A stretch of 64,000 nt of DNA from an uncultured Tolumonas sp. (GTDB taxonomy: Bacteria; Pseudomonadota; Gammaproteobacteria; Enterobacterales; Aeromonadaceae). Below the pieces are notes generated by a model, which worked only from the letters and a program-made list of their open reading frames with translations, made no database searches and had not been told where the DNA came from. The stretch's first letter is position 1. Each line of letters starts with the position of its first letter. Shown here in pieces: positions 26,876 through 34,416 of this stretch. Location of the stretch: assembly GCF_963676665.1 (NCBI RefSeq), contig NZ_OY781378.1:496001-560000 (forward strand). Reading direction: 5' to 3'. Made by a program: the position numbers and the translations under genes.

Positions 26876-27892
26876 TCATCTATGGCTTTTGCGGTGTATT
26901 AGTCCTGTCACCGCAGGCGGGATGGTTTTGACTAAATCGGGGTGCTTTTCCGTCAACCAACCAACAAGATGGCGCCTTGAGGCTGTTCTTTTTGCATGAC
27001 CCAATATCGATATCAGACTTTGTGTTTTTCCTTTTCTGGCTGCTCTTCTGAAGGTTAATAGGCTGTGTCTTCTGATGAATCGAGTGCTTCTCCACGTTCT
27101 GTATCCGACGAAATTCACACCCCTTGATATCGGCGCAAGAGTCCACTTTGAAAGCTCCAAACCAAGGTTGTCAGCAATGAATTGCACAATGCTTTCCTTG
27201 TGCGACAACAACACATCTCTTGGGAGACCAAATAAAATAAAGTCATCAACATACCGACAGTACAAATTAACCTTCAGTGTTCGCTTAATAAAATGGTCAA
27301 GTGGGTTTAAGTACATGGATGCAAATAATTGACTTAGCAAATTCCCAATAGGAATACCCGTTGCTTCAGGCAGTTCGGTGAACTGAATCATGACATCAAG
27401 CAGTCGTATGTCCTTGATGTGTTTTGCCAGTATATCTTTGAGTATCTGCCGGTTGATGCGGTAGAAGAATTTCCGGATATCGAGCTTCAGTGCATAACTC
27501 CCATCTGGCGATTTTCTAAGTGCGTTCTGCGCGTAATCACTCGCTGCATGCGTTCCCTTTCCTGGTCTGCATGCGTAATTGTGATCAATTAATTTTCTCT
27601 CGAGTATCGGTCTGATTACTCGATAAATGGCGTGCTGAACGACAATATCACCAAACCACGGCGCACATATTTCGCGAGGCTTCGGCTCGTAAACCATGAA
27701 CCGCTTGTATGTTCTTGGTTTATATTCGCCCGTGTGAATTTGGCGATGAAGGTGATAAAGCCATGCGCCAAGTCTAGTTTCAAATTGAATTGTGGCTCTG
27801 CGATACCGCTTGCCACTCCTTGCATCGATGTAAGCCAGGTAAAGGTTATCCATCGAAAAACATGTTTCAAAAAGGTTTCCGTGTCGTTTCAT
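26876..27892 (-). CDS. Diversity-generating retroelement reverse transcriptase
   Basis: 338 aa, single-domain RT. Catalytic aspartates sit in KLDIRKFF (136-143) and YCRYVDDFILF (YVDD at 214-217). IGNLLSQ (182-188) fits the DGR-specific (I/V/L)GxxxSQ motif, where retron and group II intron enzymes have QGxxxSP. The N-terminus MKRHGNLFETCFSMDNLYLAY is characteristic of the DGR clade. No maturase or endonuclease domain. In DGRs the RT copies TR RNA with adenine infidelity and the cDNA replaces VR. It lies downstream of TR and avd, as in Bordetella phage BPP-1. The ORF is intact. Confidence 0.96.
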   Translation of the reverse strand: MKRHGNLFETCFSMDNLYLAYIDARSGKRYRRATIQFETRLGAWLYHLHRQIHTGEYKPRTYKRFMVYEPKPREICAPWFGDIVVQHAIYRVIRPILERKLIDHNYACRPGKGTHAASDYAQNALRKSPDGSYALKLDIRKFFYRINRQILKDILAKHIKDIRLLDVMIQFTELPEATGIPIGNLLSQLFASMYLNPLDHFIKRTLKVNLYCRYVDDFILFGLPRDVLLSHKESIVQFIADNLGLELSKWTLAPISRGVNFVGYRTWRSTRFIRRHSLLTFRRAARKGKTQSLISILGHAKRTASRRHLVGWLTEKHPDLVKTIPPAVTGLIHRKSHR

Positions 27893-28028
27893 ATTAGTCC
27901 GTAGAAATGCGGCTGACGTTCACTTTCGCTACCAGAAAGCCGCACTAAGCAGATTTTGCCACAAGGCAGGATGGCCTATCCCTTTGCCTCCACTGTTCCT
28001 TTTCTGGATTTGAGGAGTGAGGCGAAGT

Positions 28029-28139
28029 CAGGGCGCGCGCCGATGTTGCTGTTGCGATTCGAGCGCGGGTTATTCAAGTTGAGCGCGAACACGCCGGCAC
28101 TGGCACCGTTGTTCCAGTTGCCGCCGGCGATGGGCAAGC
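28029..28139 (-). repeat. DGR template repeat (TR)
   Basis: 111 bp matching VR (28619-28729) at every position except 13, all adenines on the minus strand (plus-strand T at 28046, 28047, 28052, 28058, 28070, 28071, 28074, 28080, 28101, 28110, 28112, 28119, 28131). It has 22 adenines, 18 of them in nine AAC/AAT codons, the design that gives wide amino acid choice without stop codons. It lies between avd and the RT gene. The GC-rich GGCGCGCGCC end near 28031-28042 corresponds to the IMH*-side end. Confidence 0.97.
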
Positions 28140-28172
28140 CCATCAAACATTTTGGTAAACCACCCTTAATTT

Positions 28173-28565
28173 TTACAACTCCCGTTGTGATTTGATCCAG
28201 CCGCCAATAATGCGACCAAGCTCATCACACATTCGGCTGATAGTCAGCCAGCGCCGCTGCTCACGTTGCGAGCTTTCGCTGTCCTGGTTTCCTGTTTTGC
28301 ATTTGAAATAACCAAGCTCATACGCCAGATACAACTGCATTCGCAGCTGCTCATGCGCAATATCCAACTCAGTTAGCGTTGTCTTTTTGTGGTACCGCTT
28401 CTGACCTTCAACAATGAGCCTGAACACCTGGTAAAGATCGTTTTTTATCGTGTTTACCAGGGCGTATTTTTCATGCTTTGGGAAGTGAAGAAGATAGACA
28501 TTCAGCTGCTTTGCCACTTCCACATACTTCCGGATTAGCTGAGAACTCGGGTCTATCACAATCAA
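28173..28565 (-). CDS. avd: DGR accessory variability protein (Avd-like)
   Basis: 130 aa, nearly all alpha-helical and basic: LIRKYVEVAKQLNVYLLHFPKHEKYALVNTIKNDLYQVFRLIVEGQK, TTLTELDIAHEQLRMQLYLAYELGYF, WLTISRMCDELGRIIGGWIKS. This is the four-helix-bundle Avd / 23S-intervening-sequence-protein type. Avd binds the RT and TR RNA and is essential for mutagenic retrohoming in BPP-1. The ORF starts with TTG (28563-28565), with GAG close upstream; GTG at 28559 is an alternative. Located between VR and TR, matching the canonical order. Confidence 0.88.
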   Translation of the reverse strand: MIVIDPSSQLIRKYVEVAKQLNVYLLHFPKHEKYALVNTIKNDLYQVFRLIVEGQKRYHKKTTLTELDIAHEQLRMQLYLAYELGYFKCKTGNQDSESSQREQRRWLTISRMCDELGRIIGGWIKSQREL

Positions 28566-28576
28566 TATCTCAAAAG

Positions 28577-28596
28577 GCCCGCGCTACCGCACGGGC
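28577..28596 (-). promoter_or_regulatory. DGR hairpin/cruciform downstream of VR
   Basis: The minus strand reads GCCCGTGC-GGTA-GCGCGGGC: an 8-bp stem (one G-T pair) capped by GGTA, which fits the GRNA tetraloop of DGR target-recognition hairpins. It lies 23 bp beyond the VR end and 8 bp beyond the target stop codon. CCTTTTG follows, so it could also act as a weak terminator. Confidence 0.72.
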
Positions 28597-28604
28597 TTAC
28601 AGGG

Positions 28605-29726
28605 CTACAACACAAAGGCAGGGCGCGCGCCGATGGAGCTGCTGCGACTCGAGCGCGGGGCATCCAAGTCGAGCGCGAACACGCCGGCACCGGCACCGTA
28701 GCTCCAGTGGCCGCCGGCGAGGGGCAAGCGTTCGCCATAGTTGCGCATATAGACTGCGTCACTACCATAACCGGTTGTGTGCGGATACAAGCCAAGTGCC
28801 TTCAGAATCGCTGGCGCTGTTAGGCCCGCCTTAACCTTTGATGCTTCAAATGTTTGCGTGTTGTACTGATAGTTACTGCTACTGTCATCAACTGGCCCTT
28901 GGCGGTTGGCAATGACATTGCTCAGCGTAAACGCACCCAGTGAGCCAGCTCCTGATGTTGCAACTGCATCAGAGTCGAACTTGGCGGTACCAGCACTACC
29001 AGGCAGAACCAGGGAGCCGTCGGTCATGCTGATAGCGCGCCAGTCAGCTGAGGCTGAAGATAAATCTGCCGTGGCCAAAGCTGCATCATTGTTTGCCAGC
29101 ACCTGGATTTCGCCGTTGTTCAGGCGCAAACCAGATGCCCACTCCCAAACGTTACCCGCGAGATCGGCGATGCCAGCAAAATCGTTATTGTGTCGCCAGC
29201 TGGCTGGGCCAGTCCCGGTTAGTGTGCGTGGCGTGCCAGCAGTATCACCTGGCGAGCCGCCATCAGTGCGCGTGCCAGTTTCGTAGGTCGCATCAGAGCT
29301 GCGGCCATAGTTTGAGTTTCCGCGAGGCAGGAAGCCGTTTTTCAGGCACCACAATTTAATGGCCGCCCATTCTGCGTTGGTCATCAGATGCCAGCCTGCG
29401 CCTTTGTTGCGGCAATAGGTGACCGCTTCATCGAACGACATGGTGTTTGCAGGGTCTTGGCCTGGCAGAGAGCACAAGTTTCCGTCATGCAGGCGGCCAG
29501 CATACTGACCAATCCAAATTTCTGATTTTTCAACACCACCAACGATAAACGCCGGGTGTACGCCACTACCCAATGACGCATCGATGTCTTCAATGCGGAA
29601 CTTAGGCACGCGAACCATGTAAGACGGGTAGCCCTTGTCGTCATACATGATGGTAACCTTGCCGCCCGTTGCGCCTTCAACAGCCTGTCGCGCCGCGTCT
29701 TTGATGGAAATAATCAATCCAGCCAT
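28605..29726 (-). CDS. DGR target: variable C-type-lectin/FGE-fold tail-fibre protein
   Basis: 373 aa. An N-terminal phage-specific region (1-60) joins a formylglycine-generating-enzyme/sulfatase-modifying type C-lectin fold (about 65-373): FDEAVTYCRNKGAGWHLMTNAEWAAI and DFAGIADLAGNVWEWASGL are diagnostic. The VR encodes residues 331-369. Positions that differ from TR are 336, 340, 342, 343, 346, 353, 355, 356, 360, 362 and 364. This is the expected ligand-binding face, as in Mtd and TvpA. It is the last gene of the fibre cluster, so the most likely role is adhesin or receptor-binding protein. Enzymatic FGE activity is not implied. Confidence 0.95.
   Translation of the reverse strand: MAGLIISIKDAARQAVEGATGGKVTIMYDDKGYPSYMVRVPKFRIEDIDASLGSGVHPAFIVGGVEKSEIWIGQYAGRLHDGNLCSLPGQDPANTMSFDEAVTYCRNKGAGWHLMTNAEWAAIKLWCLKNGFLPRGNSNYGRSSDATYETGTRTDGGSPGDTAGTPRTLTGTGPASWRHNNDFAGIADLAGNVWEWASGLRLNNGEIQVLANNDAALATADLSSASADWRAISMTDGSLVLPGSAGTAKFDSDAVATSGAGSLGAFTLSNVIANRQGPVDDSSSNYQYNTQTFEASKVKAGLTAPAILKALGLYPHTTGYGSDAVYMRNYGERLPLAGGHWSYGAGAGVFALDLDAPRSSRSSSIGARPAFVL
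28619..28729 (-). repeat. DGR variable repeat (VR)
   Basis: The 3' end of the target gene, paralogous to TR. It starts at the codon after GER on the protein and ends within the last codons (GARPAFVL). The GC-rich IMH-like end (GGCGCGCGCC) is identical to TR; beyond it TR and VR diverge. Compared with TR, AAY codons became His, Ser, Tyr, Asp, Asp, Ala, Ser, Ser and Ser. Confidence 0.97.
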
Positions 29727-29729
29727 GAT

Positions 29730-30089
29730 TTACTCCTGGTTATAGTCAAAAAATGTAGTGCCTTCAGGCAGTGCCCACAGAGTCACCGCCACTTGATTTA
29801 GTGCCAGCGGTTGACGTTCTGCAGGGATGATTTCAGCGTTATGCCCTTCACTGTCCAGGCCATAGATTGGCGCCGAGTATTCAATGGGTGGCAGAGACAC
29901 ATTTGCGGCAAACCAGTCGGTTTTATCACGAGTCACGCCCGCTTCTGACAGGTACAAATCAATCACGACAGTGACGTCTTTGCGTTCCGCTTCTAGGTCA
30001 ATCGGCAAGCTACCGACGTGTAACGTGCTGCCGTTTAATTCAAGCGGAATGTAACTACCCGCATTTATCCGGTTAATTGCAATTTCCAT
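29730..30089 (-). CDS. Phage tail-fibre-associated protein, unknown
   Basis: 119 aa. MEIAINRINAGSYIPLELNGSTLHVGSLPIDLEAERKDVTVVIDLYLSEAG; beta-rich with no recognised catalytic motif. It lies between the fibre gene (8-bp gap) and the DGR target (3-bp gap), so it may be an adaptor or chaperone for the variable protein. Assignment as tail protein is by operon position. Confidence 0.7.
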   Translation of the reverse strand: MEIAINRINAGSYIPLELNGSTLHVGSLPIDLEAERKDVTVVIDLYLSEAGVTRDKTDWFAANVSLPPIEYSAPIYGLDSEGHNAEIIPAERQPLALNQVAVTLWALPEGTTFFDYNQE

Positions 30090-30097
30090 TTAGTGCC

Positions 30098-30997
30098 TCA
30101 CGCGTAATTAATGTTAAGCAGAGACCAGCGGATCTTAACGTTGTCAGCACTGCCGGTTATTTGCAGGCTGCACCCATTTGCTGTCTTGCTTGTGGTTTCG
30201 ATATTGCCCACAGCCGCCTTGTCTGTTGCCGATTCGACAGTAAACACCACGTCATAATCAGACGAGCTCTGTAGTGGGTAGGGGAATGCGATATACAGCG
30301 TTTGCGGTGTTGTGATGAAATACCCACTAATACCTTGAATAGTTCTGCGATCAACCAAGGTCACATTTCGACAATCGACCGCTGAGTCGTTTGCAGCTAC
30401 GCGAACCTCATAAAGCAAAAGCCCGTCATCAGGAACTGCAGCACTAAGCAATACGCGATATACGCCATCCGATTTAACCAGGTACGCATAGAGCACCAGG
30501 ATATCGGTTGTGCTTGCGTTGGTTGGAACGGTGACGTGGTAGTCATCATCCGTCAGCTGTACGCGCTTGCCGTCTGTCCAGGCGATAGACGTGCCACTGC
30601 CAACAGTGCCGGTCTGGCTAAGATGCAGCGCGCGGATTTCAGAGGCTTTCGATAATGCAAAACCCTGAACAACCCATTTATTTTTTAGTGTTGATACACC
30701 TTGTGCCAGCACGCGCTTGCGCAGGTTATCCACGGATTTCGACAGCAAGCCGGTGTTTACCATTGCCTGCATTGCCAGCGATAACAGTGAGTTTTGCGCT
30801 TGCTCATCAATGCCGTCTTCCATGCTGGCGATGCGATTTCCCTGGTCTTCCGCCTGCTCTTTCAACCAGCGAGTTCGGTTGGCCAACTGCTTTGCCTGGG
30901 TGTTACTGGTACCGTTCGGCCCACCCATTACCGGGTCGGTCGTCTCTAGCTGGTAAATCCCATCTGTCCAGCTGGCCGATTCCTGTAGGTTCGCCAT
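30098..30997 (-). CDS. Phage tail fibre protein
   Basis: 299 aa. The N-terminus (ESASWTDGIYQLETTDPVMGGPNGTSNTQAKQLANRTRWLKEQ) is the common phage tail-fibre attachment motif with NxQAKxLANRTxxLK. A short coiled-coil stretch follows (about 40-75), then a beta-rich C-terminus without obvious receptor domain. It probably links the baseplate to the variable lectin protein, standing in for P2 gpH. Confidence 0.8.
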   Translation of the reverse strand: MANLQESASWTDGIYQLETTDPVMGGPNGTSNTQAKQLANRTRWLKEQAEDQGNRIASMEDGIDEQAQNSLLSLAMQAMVNTGLLSKSVDNLRKRVLAQGVSTLKNKWVVQGFALSKASEIRALHLSQTGTVGSGTSIAWTDGKRVQLTDDDYHVTVPTNASTTDILVLYAYLVKSDGVYRVLLSAAVPDDGLLLYEVRVAANDSAVDCRNVTLVDRRTIQGISGYFITTPQTLYIAFPYPLQSSSDYDVVFTVESATDKAAVGNIETTSKTANGCSLQITGSADNVKIRWSLLNINYA

Positions 30998-31012
30998 GCA
31001 TCCCCCTTAATG

Positions 31013-31450
31013 TTAGAAAATAATTGTCCAGGTTCCGGACAGGCTGAGGTCGTCAGATTTCTCGATAACGCCACGCACCTTACGGCTGAACAACGAACCG
31101 TCTGAGCACAACAAACCAAACTCTCTGATTGATTTGCCGTTGGCCTCACTTTCTGCCAGAGAAAACGCGAATGTCACCTGTCCGGCAGATGGAAAGCTGA
31201 TTGCACCGACAGACTTGATATAAGCACTGGTTAGGGCTGTATCGTCTGGTGATGGCCCTGTACTGCCAGTGCCAAATCCGATGCGGTTTATTGATTTCCC
31301 GGCACCTTGGCCAGCGATCAATTTCGCCAGTGCATCGCGCGCGATATTCATGATCATGTTGTGCTCGGTGATAGTTTCTGGCTCATGGCCACGACGCTGA
31401 ATAACCAGCGTCAGTTCACCGCGTAATGGCTGAGTGTCGTGTAGTTTCAC
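31013..31450 (-). CDS. Phage tail/fibre protein, unknown
   Basis: 145 aa. LTLVIQRRGHEPETITEHNMIMNIARDALAKLIAGQGAGKSINRIGFGTGSTGPSPDDTAL and FAFSLAESEANGKSIREFGLLCSDGSLFSRK are typical of small beta-rich tail proteins that precede fibre genes in P2- and Mu-like phages. It overlaps gpI by 4 bp, indicating translational coupling. Confidence 0.75.
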   Translation of the reverse strand: MKLHDTQPLRGELTLVIQRRGHEPETITEHNMIMNIARDALAKLIAGQGAGKSINRIGFGTGSTGPSPDDTALTSAYIKSVGAISFPSAGQVTFAFSLAESEANGKSIREFGLLCSDGSLFSRKVRGVIEKSDDLSLSGTWTIIF

Positions 31451-32454
31451 AGCGTGCTCTCCGTTGTTGATATTTGGCCGAGATAGGTAATGTCGGGCTG
31501 ATAGTTTCTGGCTGCGTTGTATTTAAATGAGCCATCAAATGCATCAGTCATGTGCTGCAGCTTGCCGTTGTAGCGGCGATGCTTGGTTAAGGTGATGGTC
31601 AGTGGCGCTTCGGCAGCCACGGCGCGCTCATGGCCATAGTCGAATCCGGAATAAGTGAACGTTCCGCCGTGAGTGGGTTGAATTGCAACGCGATCCGAAC
31701 CAAGAGACAGGCCGGCAGCAAAATCCCCGTCATCCCAGGCATTGTTGTGTTGCTCTCCGGTCACGATAAAACCACTGTATTTTCGCTGGCCACCAAATAA
31801 CAGGGCGCCGTTTTGCAGCAAGTCTTGCCCTTGGCTGTGAGAGATTGAGCCGTCGTAACGTCGTCCGGCAGGGCGGATGTCACTGATTTTTGGTGATGCT
31901 GTTGCGTGAGCAGATTCCGTGACGGTGGCTTTGTCAGAGATGGCTGCTGAATATTGAGTGCCAACCAGTTCACAGCGAGCGGGCGCTGTGCGTTCCAGAA
32001 TGCGTCTAAGACGCTGCGTGTCAGTGGCGGAAACGCCATTGGTTTCACCCAGGTCAACATCGATGCGAAACATTGCCCATCGACCGCCTGATGCATGAGA
32101 TTCAGATCCGTCGTACAGCGTTACACCGTTAAACGTTACAGGCGGTAACCCTTCGGTTATCGATGCGCCGGCATATCCTGCATTGGTGAGCGCCTGCTTA
32201 ATACTGGCAACGGTACCGCGCTGGCGGTGTATGCGAATAGCTGATGCGCAAGCCTCGCGGCGCTGCTGTTCTGTCATCTCACTTGACCAGTCATCAACGC
32301 CAAGCGACCAGGCGAGAACGCCGAGCAAGTCAGCGCGGCACTTCCAAGGGTTGAAGATGTCACGGTGGATCAGGGTGCTCTCAAGGCGCTTTTCTGCAAC
32401 CTCATCAAGAGACTTTTCCAGTGATGTGACGCTTGGCGGCAAAAGGCTACTCAT
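31447..32454 (-). CDS. I: Baseplate protein gpI with extended repetitive C-terminus
   Basis: 335 aa versus about 176 aa for P2 gpI. Residues 1-190 are the gpI baseplate domain (SLEKSLDEVAEKRLE, IFNPWKCRADLLGVLAWSLGVDDWS, RRREACASAIRIHRQRGTVASIKQAL). The C-terminal extension holds five aromatic-Gly repeats: RRYDGS, RKYSGF, FTYSGF, RRYNGK and FKYNAA. The extension may anchor the fibre. It overlaps gpJ by 8 bp. Confidence 0.88.
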   Translation of the reverse strand: MSSLLPPSVTSLEKSLDEVAEKRLESTLIHRDIFNPWKCRADLLGVLAWSLGVDDWSSEMTEQQRREACASAIRIHRQRGTVASIKQALTNAGYAGASITEGLPPVTFNGVTLYDGSESHASGGRWAMFRIDVDLGETNGVSATDTQRLRRILERTAPARCELVGTQYSAAISDKATVTESAHATASPKISDIRPAGRRYDGSISHSQGQDLLQNGALLFGGQRKYSGFIVTGEQHNNAWDDGDFAAGLSLGSDRVAIQPTHGGTFTYSGFDYGHERAVAAEAPLTITLTKHRRYNGKLQHMTDAFDGSFKYNAARNYQPDITYLGQISTTESTL

Positions 32455-33277
32455 AGACCACCCCGAGCGTCAGCTGATACAAGGTTGGGTATTGGTCTCT
32501 GGTTGCCTGGATATCTAATGCAGGCAGACGCAAATCAACTCGGTTAACGCCAGACTGGTGCAGGCAAGCATAAATACCGGAGCGACTGACCGTGGCGCCT
32601 ATTTTGCGCTGCGTGTCCATGTACGTGTCGAGTGCATTTCTGGCGGCCTGTTCAACCAACTCGGTATCAGGTGAGCCAGTCAGATAAAGTGTGGCATCAA
32701 CGGTGACATTGAGCTTGGTGGCGCTAGTGACCTCAACGGTGTCGCATAATGGGCGAACAGTGTCAGCACTCAGTGCGTCATAGACAATCTGGGCAAGGTC
32801 GGTGTAGCTGGCATCATCAATGGCCATCAGCACCACGCGCACCACGCCGGCAGCAGGTGAATAAATCTTGGCATCAGCAACGCGAGCATCGGCTGACAGG
32901 GCGTGATATCGATAGGCGGATGTTGGCCCGGCAACTGATAGCGCAGCAAGAGACAGCAAACACCGACTGCGAAGTTCATCATCGGTCTCGTTGTCTTTGC
33001 GCTCTACATCGTAATCGGCGGCGCGAACATCGAGATCATTGCCAGTCGAATAGGTAAGGGTTGATGCCAGTAGCGCCAGATTAAGTCGTGCGCGCCAAAC
33101 CATTTCGCGATAGGCCCACGTTTCAAGCAGCTTTGTCAGTGGCTCTGACTCAAGGTTTAGCGTGTCGCTAACATCTGGGTATCGCTCAACCAGATCGGCT
33201 TTTATTTCTGCCAGTAACGTCTCAAATTCAAGCGTTTCAACGGCAGCTGGCGCTGGAACCTGACTCAAATCAATCAT
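32447..33277 (-). CDS. J: Baseplate assembly protein gpJ
   Basis: 276 aa, gpJ / baseplate wedge family (T4 gp6-like). FETLLAEIKADLVERYPDVSDTLNLESEPLTKLLETWAYREMVWRARLN and ADYDVERKDNETDDELRSRCLLSLAALSVAGPTSAYRYHAL are conserved family blocks. Overlaps gpW by 4 bp and gpI by 8 bp. Confidence 0.93.
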   Translation of the reverse strand: MIDLSQVPAPAAVETLEFETLLAEIKADLVERYPDVSDTLNLESEPLTKLLETWAYREMVWRARLNLALLASTLTYSTGNDLDVRAADYDVERKDNETDDELRSRCLLSLAALSVAGPTSAYRYHALSADARVADAKIYSPAAGVVRVVLMAIDDASYTDLAQIVYDALSADTVRPLCDTVEVTSATKLNVTVDATLYLTGSPDTELVEQAARNALDTYMDTQRKIGATVSRSGIYACLHQSGVNRVDLRLPALDIQATRDQYPTLYQLTLGVVYE

Positions 33278-33630
33278 GATGAACCCCCAAGGTTAATGGT
33301 TGCGCTGGTTTTCTCCCGGGTGCCGTCCTGTCGTTCAAAATTGACATCAACAACCAGGCTGCCGTCTTCTGAGCCGTCCAGCTCCATCGATGTAACTCTG
33401 ACTCGTGGCTCCCAGCGTAAAATTGCCCATACTGTTGCAGCCATCAGGCGCATGCGGGTTGCGCTGTCTTGCGGTGATGCCATCAACTGAAAAATCTCAG
33501 AGCCATATTCTCTGCGCATCGATCGCGTACCGATTGGCGTGGTGAGAATGTCTTTAATTGATTGGCTGATATGTTCAGATTCATCGATTGCTTTACCGGT
33601 TACCCGGTTCATGCCTGTCCAAGCCATCAT
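33274..33630 (-). CDS. W: Baseplate assembly protein gpW
   Basis: 118 aa, P2 gpW / T4 gp25-like lysozyme-related wedge protein: GMNRVTGKAIDESEHISQSIKDILTTPIGTRSMRREYGSEIFQLM is the family core (TPxGTRxMRREYGS). Start at the ATG overlapping the PAAR stop (TAATG), with AGGAGG upstream; a second ATG follows immediately. Confidence 0.93.
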   Translation of the reverse strand: MMAWTGMNRVTGKAIDESEHISQSIKDILTTPIGTRSMRREYGSEIFQLMASPQDSATRMRLMAATVWAILRWEPRVRVTSMELDGSEDGSLVVDVNFERQDGTREKTSATINLGGSS

Positions 33631-33920
33631 TAACCTCCTGCAAACACGTTTCCGGATCCGGCTGCTACAGCTGAACCGCAAGAAACTGAATCGCCAACGC
33701 GGCCGAGCTGCTTGCCATTCACAAACACGGTGCCAGAGCCTGCGGCCAGCGAACCGGCATGGCAGACAGGCACGTCGTTGCAGTGAACCGCCCAGGCGTC
33801 GCCTTGGCGATGTGCGGGGATGCCATTCACAAAGACATCACCTGAGCCACCAGTGCTAGGCCGTGGTGGCCATGTTCCGTGCCCGGTGCAACTGTCACCG
33901 AGTCTGGTTACTGCGGGCAT
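33630..33920 (-). CDS. PAAR-domain spike tip protein
   Basis: 96 aa PAAR protein: PAVTRLGDSCTGHGTWPPRP, HRQGDAWAVHC, PVCHAGSLAAGSGTVFVNGK, GDSVSCGS. His and Cys residues suit the metal-stabilised cone that caps a contractile tail spike. P2 has no separate PAAR gene; here the spike is split between gpV and this protein. Overlaps the upstream gene by 26 bp. Confidence 0.9.
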   Translation of the reverse strand: MPAVTRLGDSCTGHGTWPPRPSTGGSGDVFVNGIPAHRQGDAWAVHCNDVPVCHAGSLAAGSGTVFVNGKQLGRVGDSVSCGSAVAAGSGNVFAGG

Positions 33921-34416
33921 TCACTGCACTCCTGAGTTTTTCAGCGCCGGCACTCCACTCCTGTAAAACCTGCAGGGAATAGGTGGCACTTACTGTTCGT
34001 TTATCTGACAGGGTTGCAGTAACGCGCAGCGTAAAATCACGGCTGGCGTCACGGCTTGGCCTGAATTCAACGATGTCTGCCGTGTCTGGCAGGTCGCCCC
34101 ATGAATGGATCCGGGTGATCGCATCGCCTTCCCGGTAATCGATAAAATCAAAGCCAAACAAACCAGCCAGGCTTTTGGCGCTAACGGTTAGCGCGCTTGC
34201 TGATGGCGTAAGCTGCAACACATCAACGGCTGGCACTGGCGAAATCGTGGCTGCGTAGGCTGTTACTGTCGGGGCGATGTCTGTGGGTAGTGCTGTCGCA
34301 GCCAGGGCAACAACACATGAAATCGGGTAGCTGATTGCGGCTGTTGTCTCGGGCAGAGAAAACAGCTTGCCGGGGGCAGGCGTCCAGGTGGTGACGATTT
34401 CAGCGAGAGCGGCCAT
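33895..34416 (-). CDS. Hypothetical baseplate-region protein
   Basis: 173 aa, not recognised. An N-terminal Ala/Pro/Thr-rich stretch (YPISCVVALAATALPTDIAPTVTAYAATIS) precedes a beta-sandwich-like end (DASRDFTLRVTATLSDKRTVSATYSLQVLQEW). It sits between V and the PAAR gene, sharing the V stop codon region. Probably a structural or PAAR-accessory protein. Confidence 0.7.
   Translation of the reverse strand: MAALAEIVTTWTPAPGKLFSLPETTAAISYPISCVVALAATALPTDIAPTVTAYAATISPVPAVDVLQLTPSASALTVSAKSLAGLFGFDFIDYREGDAITRIHSWGDLPDTADIVEFRPSRDASRDFTLRVTATLSDKRTVSATYSLQVLQEWSAGAEKLRSAVNARSNQTR

Noticed and set aside
26880-27146. 88-aa ORF overlapping the RT 3' end
   Set aside because: It is a frame shadow inside the intact RT gene.
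28000-28170. Short ORF across TR (starting MGLPIAGGNW)
   Set aside because: It is the non-expressed template copy of the VR; the open frame reflects its origin from the target gene, not a separate protein.
28577-28596. Simple rho-independent terminator only
   Set aside because: Stem and GRNA loop fit a DGR hairpin and the U run is short, so a pure terminator call would hide the more likely role.
30098-34416. Second VR in other tail genes
   Set aside because: I saw no stretch resembling TR elsewhere in the tail region; only one VR is supported.
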